NCBI GenBank assembly: GCA_021800255.1 | Contig: JAJYZC010000027.1 | Location: 1 to 43,243 of the forward strand | DNA: 43,243 nucleotides | Source of the DNA: Acidobacteriota bacterium | GTDB lineage: Bacteria; Acidobacteriota; Terriglobia; Terriglobales; Acidobacteriaceae | Direction of reading: 5' to 3' | In this document: in pieces, positions 1-7,234 of the stretch | How the letters are laid out: each line of letters starts with the position of its first letter | How positions within the stretch are numbered: the first letter of the stretch is position 1 | Notes under the pieces: model-generated | The model's database searches: none | The model's input: only the letters and a program-made list of their open reading frames with translations | Told to the model about the DNA's origin: nothing | Program-made: the position numbers and the translations under genes

Positions 1-852
1 TCAGCGCGGAACGGCCAGAATGGCGATCCCTGCTTGATTGGCGTTTTCGAGCAGGCACTCGCGGTCGAATACGAGCGTCCGCCCTGCCTCGATGGACAAG
101 CAGGTTGCGCCGGCGCAGATCATGGTTTCGACCGTAGAAACCCCGACGACCGGCACGTCGAAGCGCATATCCTGGTTGGGCTTGGCCACCTTCACAACCG
201 TCAGACGGCGCGCGAGAGTTGAGGCTTCCGATTCCAGGGTCTGCATAAGCCGGCCGGCGCGCTCAATCGTCGCGTCCGTGCCCTCCATGGCCTCGACGGC
301 CACGCAAGCCTGCGCGGCCACCACCACTGTCTGGCCAATGTCGAACCCGCCCAGCGCACGCGCCACCTGCAGCCCATAGTCGATATTTTTGCGTTCGTCC
401 TCGTCCGGGGCGCGCCGGGTCAGTACGCCCGCCTGGGCCAGCAGCGGCTCCAGAAAGGCCGTCGAGCTGACCAGCTCGATACCTTCGTCCGCGAGCACCT
501 TGGCCACCGCTCCCAGCAGCGCGTCCGTCGAGCGCGTGCGCAGGTTGAAGAGCAGCTTAGCCAGCCGCCAATCGGGGCGGATGCTCGAAAAGATTTGCTT
601 GTGTTTGACCTGGCCGGCCATTACGGCCTTCTCGACGCCTTCCCGGTGGAAGGTCTCGATCAGCTTGGACAACTCGCCGAGCGAGAGCCAATGGACGGTG
701 ACGCCGGGATCAGCCTGGGCACGCCGGTCCATCTCCGGGTCCGTCTCCTCGCGGATGGCCGCGACCGCGACGGAGATTCCCTGTGCCCGCACCGCGTCGA
801 GCAGCAGGAACGGGAAGCGCCCGTTGCCGGCGATAAGGCCGAGCTTCGTCAC
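1..852 (-). CDS. lpxI: LpxI-type UDP-2,3-diacylglucosamine pyrophosphatase
   Basis: This enzyme hydrolyses UDP-2,3-diacylglucosamine to lipid X and UMP, the fourth step of lipid A synthesis, and replaces LpxH in many bacteria. The 283-residue protein has the family's usual length. It begins with the typical LGLIAGNGRFP segment. It also carries the EAMEGTDATIERAG stretch and a C-terminal KPNQDMRFDVP motif; Asp232 lies in the region known to be needed for catalysis in this family (DUF1009). The start is GTG at 852 and shares one base with the TAG stop of lpxA, so the genes are translationally coupled. The stop codon is the first three bases of the window, so the gene is complete. Its place after fabZ and lpxA in the same operon supports the call. 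Confidence 0.93.
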   Translation of the reverse strand: MTKLGLIAGNGRFPFLLLDAVRAQGISVAVAAIREETDPEMDRRAQADPGVTVHWLSLGELSKLIETFHREGVEKAVMAGQVKHKQIFSSIRPDWRLAKLLFNLRTRSTDALLGAVAKVLADEGIELVSSTAFLEPLLAQAGVLTRRAPDEDERKNIDYGLQVARALGGFDIGQTVVVAAQACVAVEAMEGTDATIERAGRLMQTLESEASTLARRLTVVKVAKPNQDMRFDVPVVGVSTVETMICAGATCLSIEAGRTLVFDRECLLENANQAGIAILAVPR

Positions 853-1637
853 TACTTGATTACTCCGCGCTGGCTGCGCTCGATGAACTCGACCAGCAGC
901 GCCACGTCCTCGCCGGCCGCACCGTCGGCTTTGAGCGCGCGCAGTCTTTCGAGGGCCTGGGTGGTATTCATTTTGGAGGAAAGCAGCAGCCGGAAGGCCC
1001 TTTGCAGCGTCCTGAGCCGGGCCGGTGAAAATCCCCGGCGTTCGAGGCCGATCTTATTGATTCCGAAAGCCTTGTTCTCGCGCCGCGAGGAAGTGAGTGA
1101 AAACGGCAGCACGTCCTGCGTGACGATGGTCCCGCCGCCCACAAAGGCGTATCGGCCCACCGTGCAATGCTGGTGAACGGGGCAAAACGCGCCCAGTGTG
1201 ACATGGTCCTCAATGACCACGTGGCCGGCCAGCGTGGCGGCGTTGGCCAGGATGCAGTGGTCGCCCACGATGCTGTCGTGACCGATATGAGCGCAGGTCA
1301 TCAGCAGGCAGTTAGAGCCGATCCGCGTGATGCCGCCGCCGCCCACCGTGCCGCGGCTGATGGTGACGCACTCACGGATGGTGTTTCCGTCGCCGATCTC
1401 GGTTGCGGTGGGCTCGCCCTTGTACTTCAGGTCCTGGGGCGCGACGCCGACGGAGGTGAAAGGATAAATCACATTGCGCGCGCCCATGCGGGTGCGGCCT
1501 TCGATCACTACGTGGGAGATGAGGGTGCAATCCTCACCCAGCACCGCTTCCGGGCCGATGGTCGAGAACGGACCCACGGTGCAGGAGGCGGGCACGCGCG
1601 CTCCGGGCGCGATGACCGCGCTGGGGTGGACACTCAC
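852..1637 (-). CDS. lpxA: UDP-N-acetylglucosamine acyltransferase LpxA
   Basis: LpxA transfers a 3-hydroxyacyl chain from ACP to the 3-OH of UDP-GlcNAc, the first step of lipid A synthesis, in the cytoplasm. The 261-residue protein (family about 260) has an N-terminal run of imperfect hexapeptide repeats that would form a left-handed beta helix, then a helical C-terminal domain. The AHIGHD motif places His117 and His120 where E. coli has His122 and the catalytic His125. The SVGVAPQDLKY segment is also typical. The start is GTG at 1637, only 2 nt after the fabZ stop. It is the middle gene of the fabZ-lpxA-lpxI operon; lpxD, often next to these genes, is not in the window. Confidence 0.95.
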   Translation of the reverse strand: MSVHPSAVIAPGARVPASCTVGPFSTIGPEAVLGEDCTLISHVVIEGRTRMGARNVIYPFTSVGVAPQDLKYKGEPTATEIGDGNTIRECVTISRGTVGGGGITRIGSNCLLMTCAHIGHDSIVGDHCILANAATLAGHVVIEDHVTLGAFCPVHQHCTVGRYAFVGGGTIVTQDVLPFSLTSSRRENKAFGINKIGLERRGFSPARLRTLQRAFRLLLSSKMNTTQALERLRALKADGAAGEDVALLVEFIERSQRGVIK

Positions 1638-1639
1638 GC

Positions 1640-2143
1640 CTAGGCCTCCGCCGCGGGCGCCGCGGCGCCGTCCGCTGCCGGCTCGCCGCCGTGCGCGCGC
1701 TGCTCCCGCTCTCGCGTCACCACCTGGCAGGTAAGCGTGGCCTCACAAGCCAGCTTGCCGTCCACGTAGGCGCGGCCTCCGATGCGCCCTGCGCGGCTCC
1801 GGAAGGCGAGCACATCCACCTCGATGCGCAACTGGTCGCCGGGCGTCACCGGACGGCGGAACTTAGCCCGCTCGATGCCGGTGAAGACCACCAGCTTCTT
1901 CTGCCGGTCTGCAATCTCGGCCATCATAATCATGGCGCCAGCCTGGGCCATGGCTTCCACCACCAGCACGCCGGGCATGATGGGATAGCCGGGGAAATGG
2001 CCCTGGAAGAACGGCTCGTTGACGGTCACGTTCTTGATGGCCACCAGCCGCTTGGCGGGCTCGTACTCCAGCACCCTGTCGATGAGCAGAAACGGGTAGC
2101 GGTGGGGCAGGAAATCCAGTATCTCCTGGATGGAAAAGGTCAT
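1640..2143 (-). CDS. fabZ: 3-hydroxyacyl-ACP dehydratase FabZ
   Basis: FabZ dehydrates 3-hydroxyacyl-ACP in type II fatty acid elongation and competes with LpxA and LpxD for the same substrates, which explains the shared operon. The hot-dog fold signature is clear: HRYPFLLIDR near residue 14, GHFPGYPIMPGV with catalytic His49, and Glu63 in the following VVEAMAQ. The protein is 167 residues against about 145-150 for most FabZ. The extra part is an Ala/Gly/Glu-rich tail after residue 145 with no recognisable domain. The start is ATG at 2143 with a GGAG Shine-Dalgarno about 8 nt upstream. It is the first gene of the operon and has a promoter candidate about 50 nt upstream. Confidence 0.95.
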   Translation of the reverse strand: MTFSIQEILDFLPHRYPFLLIDRVLEYEPAKRLVAIKNVTVNEPFFQGHFPGYPIMPGVLVVEAMAQAGAMIMMAEIADRQKKLVVFTGIERAKFRRPVTPGDQLRIEVDVLAFRSRAGRIGGRAYVDGKLACEATLTCQVVTREREQRAHGGEPAADGAAAPAAEA

Positions 2144-2187
2144 GCTCTGGCTCCAGACAAGCGCGGGCCTAGTCGCTTCGCGCTCTC

Positions 2188-2204
2188 CTGAATTATAAAT
2201 TCAG
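2188..2204. promoter_or_regulatory. Perfect 7-3-7 inverted repeat over the fabZ -10 box
   Basis: The plus strand reads CTGAATT-ATA-AATTCAG, a perfect palindrome with 7 bp arms. It overlaps the proposed -10 hexamer of the fabZ operon, a typical place for a dimeric repressor to bind. No regulator is identified. It could also be a chance AT-rich palindrome, although it stands out in GC-rich surroundings. Confidence 0.4.
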
Positions 2205-2220
2205 GGCAGGGCCGTGTTTC
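2192..2220 (-). promoter_or_regulatory. Candidate sigma-70 promoter of fabZ-lpxA-lpxI
   Basis: On the minus strand GAAACA (2220-2215), a 17-nt spacer and TATAAT (2197-2192) form a promoter with a perfect -10 and a weak -35 (3 of 6 matches). The transcript would start near 2185 and leave a leader of about 42 nt before the fabZ ATG. The 215-nt gap to the upstream EAL gene gives room for an independent transcription unit. Confidence 0.5.
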
Positions 2221-2358
2221 CGCTTCTGCAAGCTATAGGCCAGGTATCTTTGATATTTCATTGGGAAAGGCACTCTACCTTACGGCATTCAGAAGGCCAA
2301 ACGGCAGCCTGCAAAGAAACTCAACAGGGCACACCGGCTCTGGTTTTGCCGTAGCCAA

Positions 2359-3777
2359 TCAGCAGGCAATGAAGCGCTCCGGCTCCGCCGCCTCGCCGTC
2401 GTATGCGAAGCCGAGGCGTTGCTTGCGCTCCGGCCAACTGCGCAAAAAGGCGGCAAACTCGGGAGCGGGAACGGGCCGCTCGAAGAGATAACCCTGCGCC
2501 ACGTCGCAGCCAATCCGCTTAAGCGTCTCCATCTCTTCGCTTCTCTCAACCCCCTCGGCCACGGTGCGCAGCTTCAATTGCTGCGCCATGGCCACGATGG
2601 TGCGGCACAAGGAGCGCATATCCTCAGAGCGGTCAATGCCGTGAATAAAGCAGCGGTCGATCTTCATGCTGTCCAACGGCACCCGCTTGAGGACGTTGAA
2701 ACCGGTATAGCGGGTGCCGAAATCATCAATGGCGACGCGCACCCCCATGGCCTTCAACTGCCGCACCCGCCTGGCGAAGAGCTCCTCATCGTCGAAGAGC
2801 ACCGACTCGGTCACTTCCACCTCCAGCTTGGTGGCAGGCGTAGGGAGCCACGCCAGGACAGCGCGCACCGAGCGGATAAAGTCGTCCCTGCGCAAGCAGG
2901 CCCAAGACACATTGACCGAGATCACGGGCATCTCGAGGCCAAGGCCGGCCCAGTGCTGGGCATCCTTGAGCGCGTTGCGCAAAGTGAAATCGAGGACACG
3001 CCAGATGAGGGACGAGCGCTCGGCGATGGGGATGAATTTGCCGGGAGCCACGGGTCCCCACTCGGGGTGGTCCCAGCGAATCAGGGCCTCGGCGCCCAGC
3101 ACCTGGCCCGTGGTTAATGCCACCGTGGGTTGGTAGGCGAGGCGGAAGTGCCCCTGATCGAGCCCCCGGTGCATTTCCATCTCTACCTGATGGTCGCGCA
3201 TGAGGTCCTTGTCCATGGCGGAGCGGAAGGCCAGCACCGACGGACTCCTGAGATAGCCGGCGCGGCTGGCCGCCAGGCTGGCGAAGCGCATCAGGTCTTC
3301 GGGCGATTTGGTGTCAGCGGGCCCAAAAGCCACTCCCGCCGCCACTTCCAACATGCTGCGCGAGCCTAACAAACGGATGGGCGAGAGTGCATCCGCAATG
3401 GCCTGAATGCGACGCCGCTCGGTCTTGTCAAACTGCGGCGCCTGCAGCGCCACCAGGAAGCAACGCGCGCTGAAGCGGCCCAAGACAGCACCGTCATCTA
3501 CGGACGAACGCAGCGCCTCCGCAACCTGGATCACTAACGACTCGGCTCCTTTGCTGCCCAGCAGGGCAAACTCGCGGCGCAGGTTCAGAACTTCGATCCA
3601 GATCAGCGCCACTTGCCGGCCCGCCCGCCCCTCCTGCATCCATCCCGACAGCGCCTTTTGAAACGATTGGTAATTCAGAAAGCCGGTTTGAAAGTCATAG
3701 CGCTGCGTATAGGCCAGCATCTGGCGGCGCAGCTTCTCATCCAAGGCTTGTTCCAGGAGAGTTTCCAAGCGTAGCAC
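2359..3777 (-). CDS. c-di-GMP phosphodiesterase with degenerate GGDEF and intact EAL domain
   Basis: This is probably a cytoplasmic c-di-GMP phosphodiesterase. Residues 20-185 form a GGDEF-like fold, but the active-site loop reads FSARC (102-106) instead of GGDEF, so cyclase activity is unlikely and the domain may be regulatory. Residues 195-450 form an EAL domain with the EAL motif (230-232), the VSVNVS Asn, Glu in EVTES, the DDFG pair (351-352), the Lys of MKID, VAEGVE and QGY, so the metal-binding and catalytic residues look complete. There are no membrane segments or sensory domain. The start is GTG at 3777, because an in-frame TAG lies 8 codons upstream; the ribosome site is weak. It sits between the lipid A operon and flagellin with no shared transcription evident. 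Confidence 0.88.
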   Translation of the reverse strand: MLRLETLLEQALDEKLRRQMLAYTQRYDFQTGFLNYQSFQKALSGWMQEGRAGRQVALIWIEVLNLRREFALLGSKGAESLVIQVAEALRSSVDDGAVLGRFSARCFLVALQAPQFDKTERRRIQAIADALSPIRLLGSRSMLEVAAGVAFGPADTKSPEDLMRFASLAASRAGYLRSPSVLAFRSAMDKDLMRDHQVEMEMHRGLDQGHFRLAYQPTVALTTGQVLGAEALIRWDHPEWGPVAPGKFIPIAERSSLIWRVLDFTLRNALKDAQHWAGLGLEMPVISVNVSWACLRRDDFIRSVRAVLAWLPTPATKLEVEVTESVLFDDEELFARRVRQLKAMGVRVAIDDFGTRYTGFNVLKRVPLDSMKIDRCFIHGIDRSEDMRSLCRTIVAMAQQLKLRTVAEGVERSEEMETLKRIGCDVAQGYLFERPVPAPEFAAFLRSWPERKQRLGFAYDGEAAEPERFIAC

Positions 3778-4229
3778 CCACTCGGCCCGGAGCTAAGACC
3801 CTCCAGGGATCTTCTTGCACCTCCGGGCCGAATACCTTTCTTTGGGCGTTCGTTATGTTCCCTGTCATCAAGCACGTCCGCATCATAGGACCGCATGCAA
3901 ACGCATGCTCTTGGGGGGGAATCCTACAGATGAAGCGTCCGTAGCTCTTCTTTTGGCGGCTGGCGTCAACCGGCCGTTGGCCTGCTTTCTCTATCTTTAG
4001 ACCACTCTCCTGCGCTGTCGCAAGATAGGACTGACCCGCCAAACTACAACTTATGGGGCATTTACCTGTGCAAAAAATGCGCCGGTGCTAGTTACAGAAG
4101 CGCCGCCATGGCAGCCAACGCCCAGCGCGGCTTCGCATCTGGAAGCGCGGCAAGGGGTAAGAGCGGTTTTGAAGTCGATTTTGCGCAGGGCGTGTGCGCC
4201 ACGGCCATCGAAGCTGCTTCGCAAAAAGC

Positions 4230-4268
4230 AAAAAATGGGCGGCAAGGTGAATGCCCCTGCCGCCGCCC
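4230..4268 (-). terminator. Rho-independent terminator of the flagellin gene
   Basis: On the minus strand a GC-rich hairpin (GGGCGGC arm pairing with GCCGCCC) is followed by ATTTTTT. It lies about 140 nt after the flagellin stop codon. Sequence and layout closely resemble the terminator at 6016-6052. Confidence 0.75.
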
Positions 4269-4305
4269 GTCCCTGGGTTGTCTTGAAGGTGTTGCAGTGT
4301 AGCTA

Positions 4306-4405
4306 AACTCGTGATTCGTGTTTCGTGATTCGTGGCTCGCATAAGGTGATCGGTGGCCGGTGGTTGGTGATCACCGCTCACGGCCACGAACCACGAGCTA
4401 CGAAC
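4306..4405. repeat. Low-complexity intergenic repeat (CGTGATTCGTG words)
   Basis: The 11-mer CGTGATTCGTG occurs twice in tandem (4310-4334). It is followed by GGTGATCGGTGGCCGGTGG-type words and then by inverted copies such as CCACGAACCACGAGC (4384-4400). The stretch separates the flagellin stop codon from its terminator. It has no coding potential. It resembles slippage-prone word repeats rather than an insertion sequence. Confidence 0.55.
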
Positions 4406-4409
4406 GGCG

Positions 4410-5714
4410 CTATTGCATCAGCTTGAGCACCTCTTGCTGCACGCTGTTGGCCTGGGCCAGGGCGGCGATGCCGGTTTGGCTCAGAATCTCGTATTTGGAC
4501 ATGTTCGAGGTCGCCGAAGCATAGTCGGTGGCCTGAATGGCGTTCTGCGCCGAGACCACGTTCTCCTGCTGCGTGCTCATCACCTGGCTGATGGCGTTCA
4601 GGGTGTTGATCTGCGCGCCAATGTAGCCGTCTTGCGCCGCCACATAGGTGATGGCGTCGTTGAGCACCGATTCGGCGTTCTGCGCATTGCCCTGCGTGGT
4701 CAGGTTGGTGTTGGACAGGTCCGCTGTCTGGTCGCCGCCCGCTGCCGTCACATAGCTGATGGTGGTCGTCGCATCGGTGCTAGTGAAGAACGTGGCCGGC
4801 GTTTCGGTCGTGGTCGCGTCCTCGAAGGCCACGGTCGCTGGCGGTCCCGCAGCCGTAACGGAATAGGCCACGCTGACGTCGGCGTTGGTGTTGGTAAGCA
4901 GGATGCCGGTGTCGCCGCCGGCCACGGTGGAGTCGCCGACCGCGGCCGCCGTGGTAAAGCTGGCCGTCACCCCCGGAATGCCGTCCTTGTTGATTTCGGC
5001 GATCAGTCCGCCCACGGTGGTCGCCGTTGTGGTGAGGATGCTCTGCGTCCCGTCGGCATTGGTGATGGTGAAGACCAGGCTGCCGTCGACGGTGTCGCTC
5101 TGCATCGCCGCCTTGCTCAGCACCGGACCGGCCGCGTCAGTGGAGAGATCGATGAACTTACCGGTGTCGCTCTGCTGCACTGAGCCGCCGGAGTCGCCCA
5201 CGCTGGCCGAGGTCAGTTTAGCGAAATACAGGTTGTCAATCGAGGAGCCGGTTGCCGAGGAGTCGCCGGTATAGATCGACACACCGGCCTGCGAGCCGTT
5301 GAAGACCTGAACCTGGTTATACGTGGTCGTCGATCCGATGTTGTTGATCTCGGACAGGATCGACTGGTACTCCTGATTGGCGGCCGACTCCTGCGAGCTG
5401 TTGAGCGTGCCGTTGGAGGCTTCGGTGGCCAGCGTGATGGCGCGGTTGAGCAGGCTGGTGACTTGCGACAGCGCGCCGTCGGCCACCTGCAGCAGACCCA
5501 CGCCTTCGGTGGCGTTGGTCCCCGACTGCGTGAGGGCGGCCGAGTTGGCCGCCAGGCCGTTCACCAGTGAGAGGCCCGCGGCGTCATCGGCGCCGGAATT
5601 GATGCGCGACCCGGACGACAACTGCTGCAGAACCGTCTGCAAGCTGTTGTTCGTATTGTTGAGGTTGTTCTCCGCGTAGATCGCCGAAAGGTTGTTCAAA
5701 ACACCGAGGGCCAT
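4410..5714 (-). CDS. fliC: Flagellin
   Basis: This is the filament subunit of the bacterial flagellum, exported by the flagellar type III system. The N-terminal D0/D1 region (MALGVLNNLSAIYAENNL, then SSGSRINSGADDAAGL, residues 1-140) and the C-terminal helix ending QANSVQQEVLKLMQ are diagnostic. The middle third (about residues 145-340) is a Thr/Ala/Gly-rich variable, probably surface-exposed domain. The start at 5714 gives 434 residues and has AAGGAG upstream. An in-frame GTG-type extension to 5825 is rejected because it would begin at about the predicted transcription start and lacks flagellin similarity. No chaperone, cap or hook gene is adjacent. A sigma-28 promoter and a terminator make it a single-gene unit. 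Confidence 0.93.
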   Translation of the reverse strand: MALGVLNNLSAIYAENNLNNTNNSLQTVLQQLSSGSRINSGADDAAGLSLVNGLAANSAALTQSGTNATEGVGLLQVADGALSQVTSLLNRAITLATEASNGTLNSSQESAANQEYQSILSEINNIGSTTTYNQVQVFNGSQAGVSIYTGDSSATGSSIDNLYFAKLTSASVGDSGGSVQQSDTGKFIDLSTDAAGPVLSKAAMQSDTVDGSLVFTITNADGTQSILTTTATTVGGLIAEINKDGIPGVTASFTTAAAVGDSTVAGGDTGILLTNTNADVSVAYSVTAAGPPATVAFEDATTTETPATFFTSTDATTTISYVTAAGGDQTADLSNTNLTTQGNAQNAESVLNDAITYVAAQDGYIGAQINTLNAISQVMSTQQENVVSAQNAIQATDYASATSNMSKYEILSQTGIAALAQANSVQQEVLKLMQ

Positions 5715-5821
5715 GGGACTGAACTCCTTCTTGGATGCCTTGGCCGGCGCCTTCTTCCTCTGCCTCTGCCATTCCGCCCGGAACGTCTGCTGCCGGATGG
5801 GCTTCCTTGCATCCACCCCTT

Positions 5822-5848
5822 TCATCGGTGCAGGCGGAAATAACTTTA
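5822..5848 (-). promoter_or_regulatory. Sigma-28 (FliA)-type promoter of flagellin
   Basis: On the minus strand TAAAGTTA (5848-5841), an exact 11-nt spacer and ACCGATGA (5829-5822) match the FliA consensus TAAAGTTT-N11-GCCGATAA at 7 of 8 and 6 of 8 positions. Transcription would start near 5815, about 100 nt before the flagellin ATG. This supports start codon 5714 and indicates late-class flagellar control. Confidence 0.85.
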
Positions 5849-6015
5849 GTCATATTTTTTGTGGGGCTGCGCCCTTTTTTCTGTTGCAGCTCGATTCAAG
5901 CTGTCCGGCTTCCGTTCAATCGCTGTCTGAATGCGCTGCAATCACCGTCCCAATGCGCTGCACCGATTTGTTCCGTTTTGAGCCATGGCGCGGCCCTCTC
6001 AAGCCGCCCGGCGAC

Positions 6016-6052
6016 AAAAAGGGCGGCATGGGGATTGTCCCCTCTGCCGCCC
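6016..6052 (-). terminator. Rho-independent terminator after the LTxxQ protein gene
   Basis: On the minus strand an 8-bp outer stem (GGGCGGCA with TGCCGCCC) and an inner GGGG/CCCC stem are followed by TTTTT. It lies about 90 nt after the stop of the gene at 6142 and insulates the flagellin promoter from the ECF operon. Confidence 0.85.
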
Positions 6053-6141
6053 GTGATCCCATTGGATGGATGTTGCTCTGCGCCAAAAGACCTGTGACTT
6101 GCCCGCGGCTGAAACCGTCGCTCCAGCCCCATCGTTTCGCT

Positions 6142-6777
6142 TTATTGTGAGGCTCCGGTTGACGGCGCCTGCGACCCCGTCCCGGAAGAAACCGAAGACG
6201 GCGGCGGTGGAGGAGGAGCGCCCTGCGGCTTGAATTGACCATCCTGCTGTCTCCACTGCCATGGCTGGGGCCCGCGCCGCATCATCATGGCGCGGCGGGC
6301 GCGGAGGTCGCGCACCTGCTTCCACTGCTCCGGCGTGAGTTGCAGGCGCAGGGCCAGCAGGAAGCGCGCATCGGCGCGTTCCAGATCGGCTCGCGCCTGA
6401 ACCACCTTGTCGATCTGCGCGTCAATCGCATTTTGATTGGGCGCATCGGCATTCATCAGCGGCTCCATGCCCAGATTCGCTCTCTCCAGATTGGCTTGCA
6501 AATCGATCAGTTGCTCGCGGTGCTGGTACAGAATCTTGTCCATCGCCTCGCGCTGAGCGCCGGTCAGTTTCAACTCCGCAGCTACTCTGGGGTTATTCCA
6601 CCAGCGGCCCCCGGCGCCGCGGAAGCCGAAGGCGCGCCCGAAGGGCGGCTCGTGCCGGGCGATCACGACCGGACCCATCCCCATGCCTGCGCCGGGGCCC
6701 TGTGCGACAGCAAGCCCGCCCGCCAGCAAAGCTGCCGCCATCGCCAAAACAACTGGACGTACCATTGTGCCTTTCAT
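6142..6777 (-). CDS. Periplasmic LTxxQ-motif (Spy/CpxP-like) protein
   Basis: This is probably a small periplasmic helical protein of the Spy/CpxP/ZraP/CnrX superfamily, whose members act as stress chaperones or metal sensors. It has a signal peptide (about residues 1-26, ending AVAQG). A helical core follows with two LTxxQ motifs, LTGAQ (about residue 70) and LTPEQ (about 150), and a disordered Pro/Ser tail (about 185-211) containing a six-proline run. The first ATG is preferred because AGGGAAG lies 5-6 nt upstream; Met5 is an alternative. It is the third gene after an ECF sigma factor and a membrane protein, so it may be the sensor or target of that system. Metal ligands cannot be assigned from sequence alone. 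Confidence 0.75.
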   Translation of the reverse strand: MKGTMVRPVVLAMAAALLAGGLAVAQGPGAGMGMGPVVIARHEPPFGRAFGFRGAGGRWWNNPRVAAELKLTGAQREAMDKILYQHREQLIDLQANLERANLGMEPLMNADAPNQNAIDAQIDKVVQARADLERADARFLLALRLQLTPEQWKQVRDLRARRAMMMRRGPQPWQWRQQDGQFKPQGAPPPPPPSSVSSGTGSQAPSTGASQ

Positions 6778-6826
6778 CGCAACTTCCCTGCCTTTCCTGT
6801 GGTCATTCCGTTTTAAGTTTGCTCAG

Positions 6827-7234
6827 TTACTGGTTAGCCCCTGCATCCATCAAATCGGCTAGGGGCTCCATGGCCTGCGGCACTGCTTGCGATATGTCGT
6901 AGTTGACCGTCGTCAGCAGATTCCGGTCCGCTTGCGCGCGCTCTTGGGCTGCAAGCTGCCGTTGCCGCGCCGCCTGCGCTGCGGCGATCCTCGCCAGATC
7001 CTGCCGATGATGGCGCTCGTAGAGCGATCCCGATAAACTTACCGCCGCCAGCACGCCGCCCAGGACCCACGCCGCCGCCAGCCGCCAGCTCCTGGGCCGC
7101 GCCGCCTGCGCCTCTGCCCGCGGCCGGCTCAACGCCGTCTCGCTCCAGGCATGAACACACTGGCGAAAGCTCCCCAGCGCCTCTTCCAGTTCCCGGTCCG
7201 TTGCCTCACCCGCTGCTTTCCCGTTCGAACTCAT
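6827..7234 (-). CDS. Single-pass membrane protein, possible anti-sigma factor
   Basis: The 135-residue protein has a charged N-terminal cytoplasmic part (1-49), one transmembrane helix (about 50-72, AAAWVLGGVLAAVSLSG), and a C-terminal part rich in Ala, Gln and Arg likely to form a coiled coil (75-105). I do not recognise a family. The zinc anti-sigma motif HxxxCxxC is absent. Its ATG overlaps the stop of the ECF sigma gene by 4 nt (ATGA), so the two are translationally coupled, the usual arrangement for sigma and anti-sigma. A periplasmic LTxxQ protein follows after 49 nt. The layout recalls CnrH-CnrY-CnrX, but the assignment is by context only. Confidence 0.6.
   Translation of the reverse strand: MSSNGKAAGEATDRELEEALGSFRQCVHAWSETALSRPRAEAQAARPRSWRLAAAWVLGGVLAAVSLSGSLYERHHRQDLARIAAAQAARQRQLAAQERAQADRNLLTTVNYDISQAVPQAMEPLADLMDAGANQ

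Larger units (their letters stand above)
3778..4409. other. Intergenic region between EAL gene and flagellin gene
   Basis: No credible gene is present in these 632 nt. They contain the flagellin terminator (4230-4268), a low-complexity repeat (4306-4405) and the leader side of the EAL gene. A short inverted repeat (GCATG-N6-CATGC) lies near 3893-3908, just before a run of G. I see no convincing sigma-70 promoter for the EAL gene. Confidence 0.6.
5715..6141. other. Flagellin leader and intergenic region
   Basis: These 427 nt hold the flagellin leader of about 100 nt, the sigma-28 type promoter (5822-5848) and the terminator of the upstream ECF operon (6016-6052). The remaining bases (5849-6015) include two near-identical AATGCGCTGCA words around 5933 and 5953. 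I see no gene. Confidence 0.6.

Noticed and set aside
4060-4080. GCACAGG motif upstream of the EAL gene, suggestive of a GEMM c-di-GMP riboswitch
   Set aside because: The following conserved GGCAAACC, GCAAAGCC and GGTAGG elements of GEMM-I are missing, and it is about 300 nt from the gene.
5715-5825. N-terminal extension of flagellin
   Set aside because: It begins at about the predicted transcription start, has no flagellin similarity, and a strong Shine-Dalgarno precedes the ATG at 5714.
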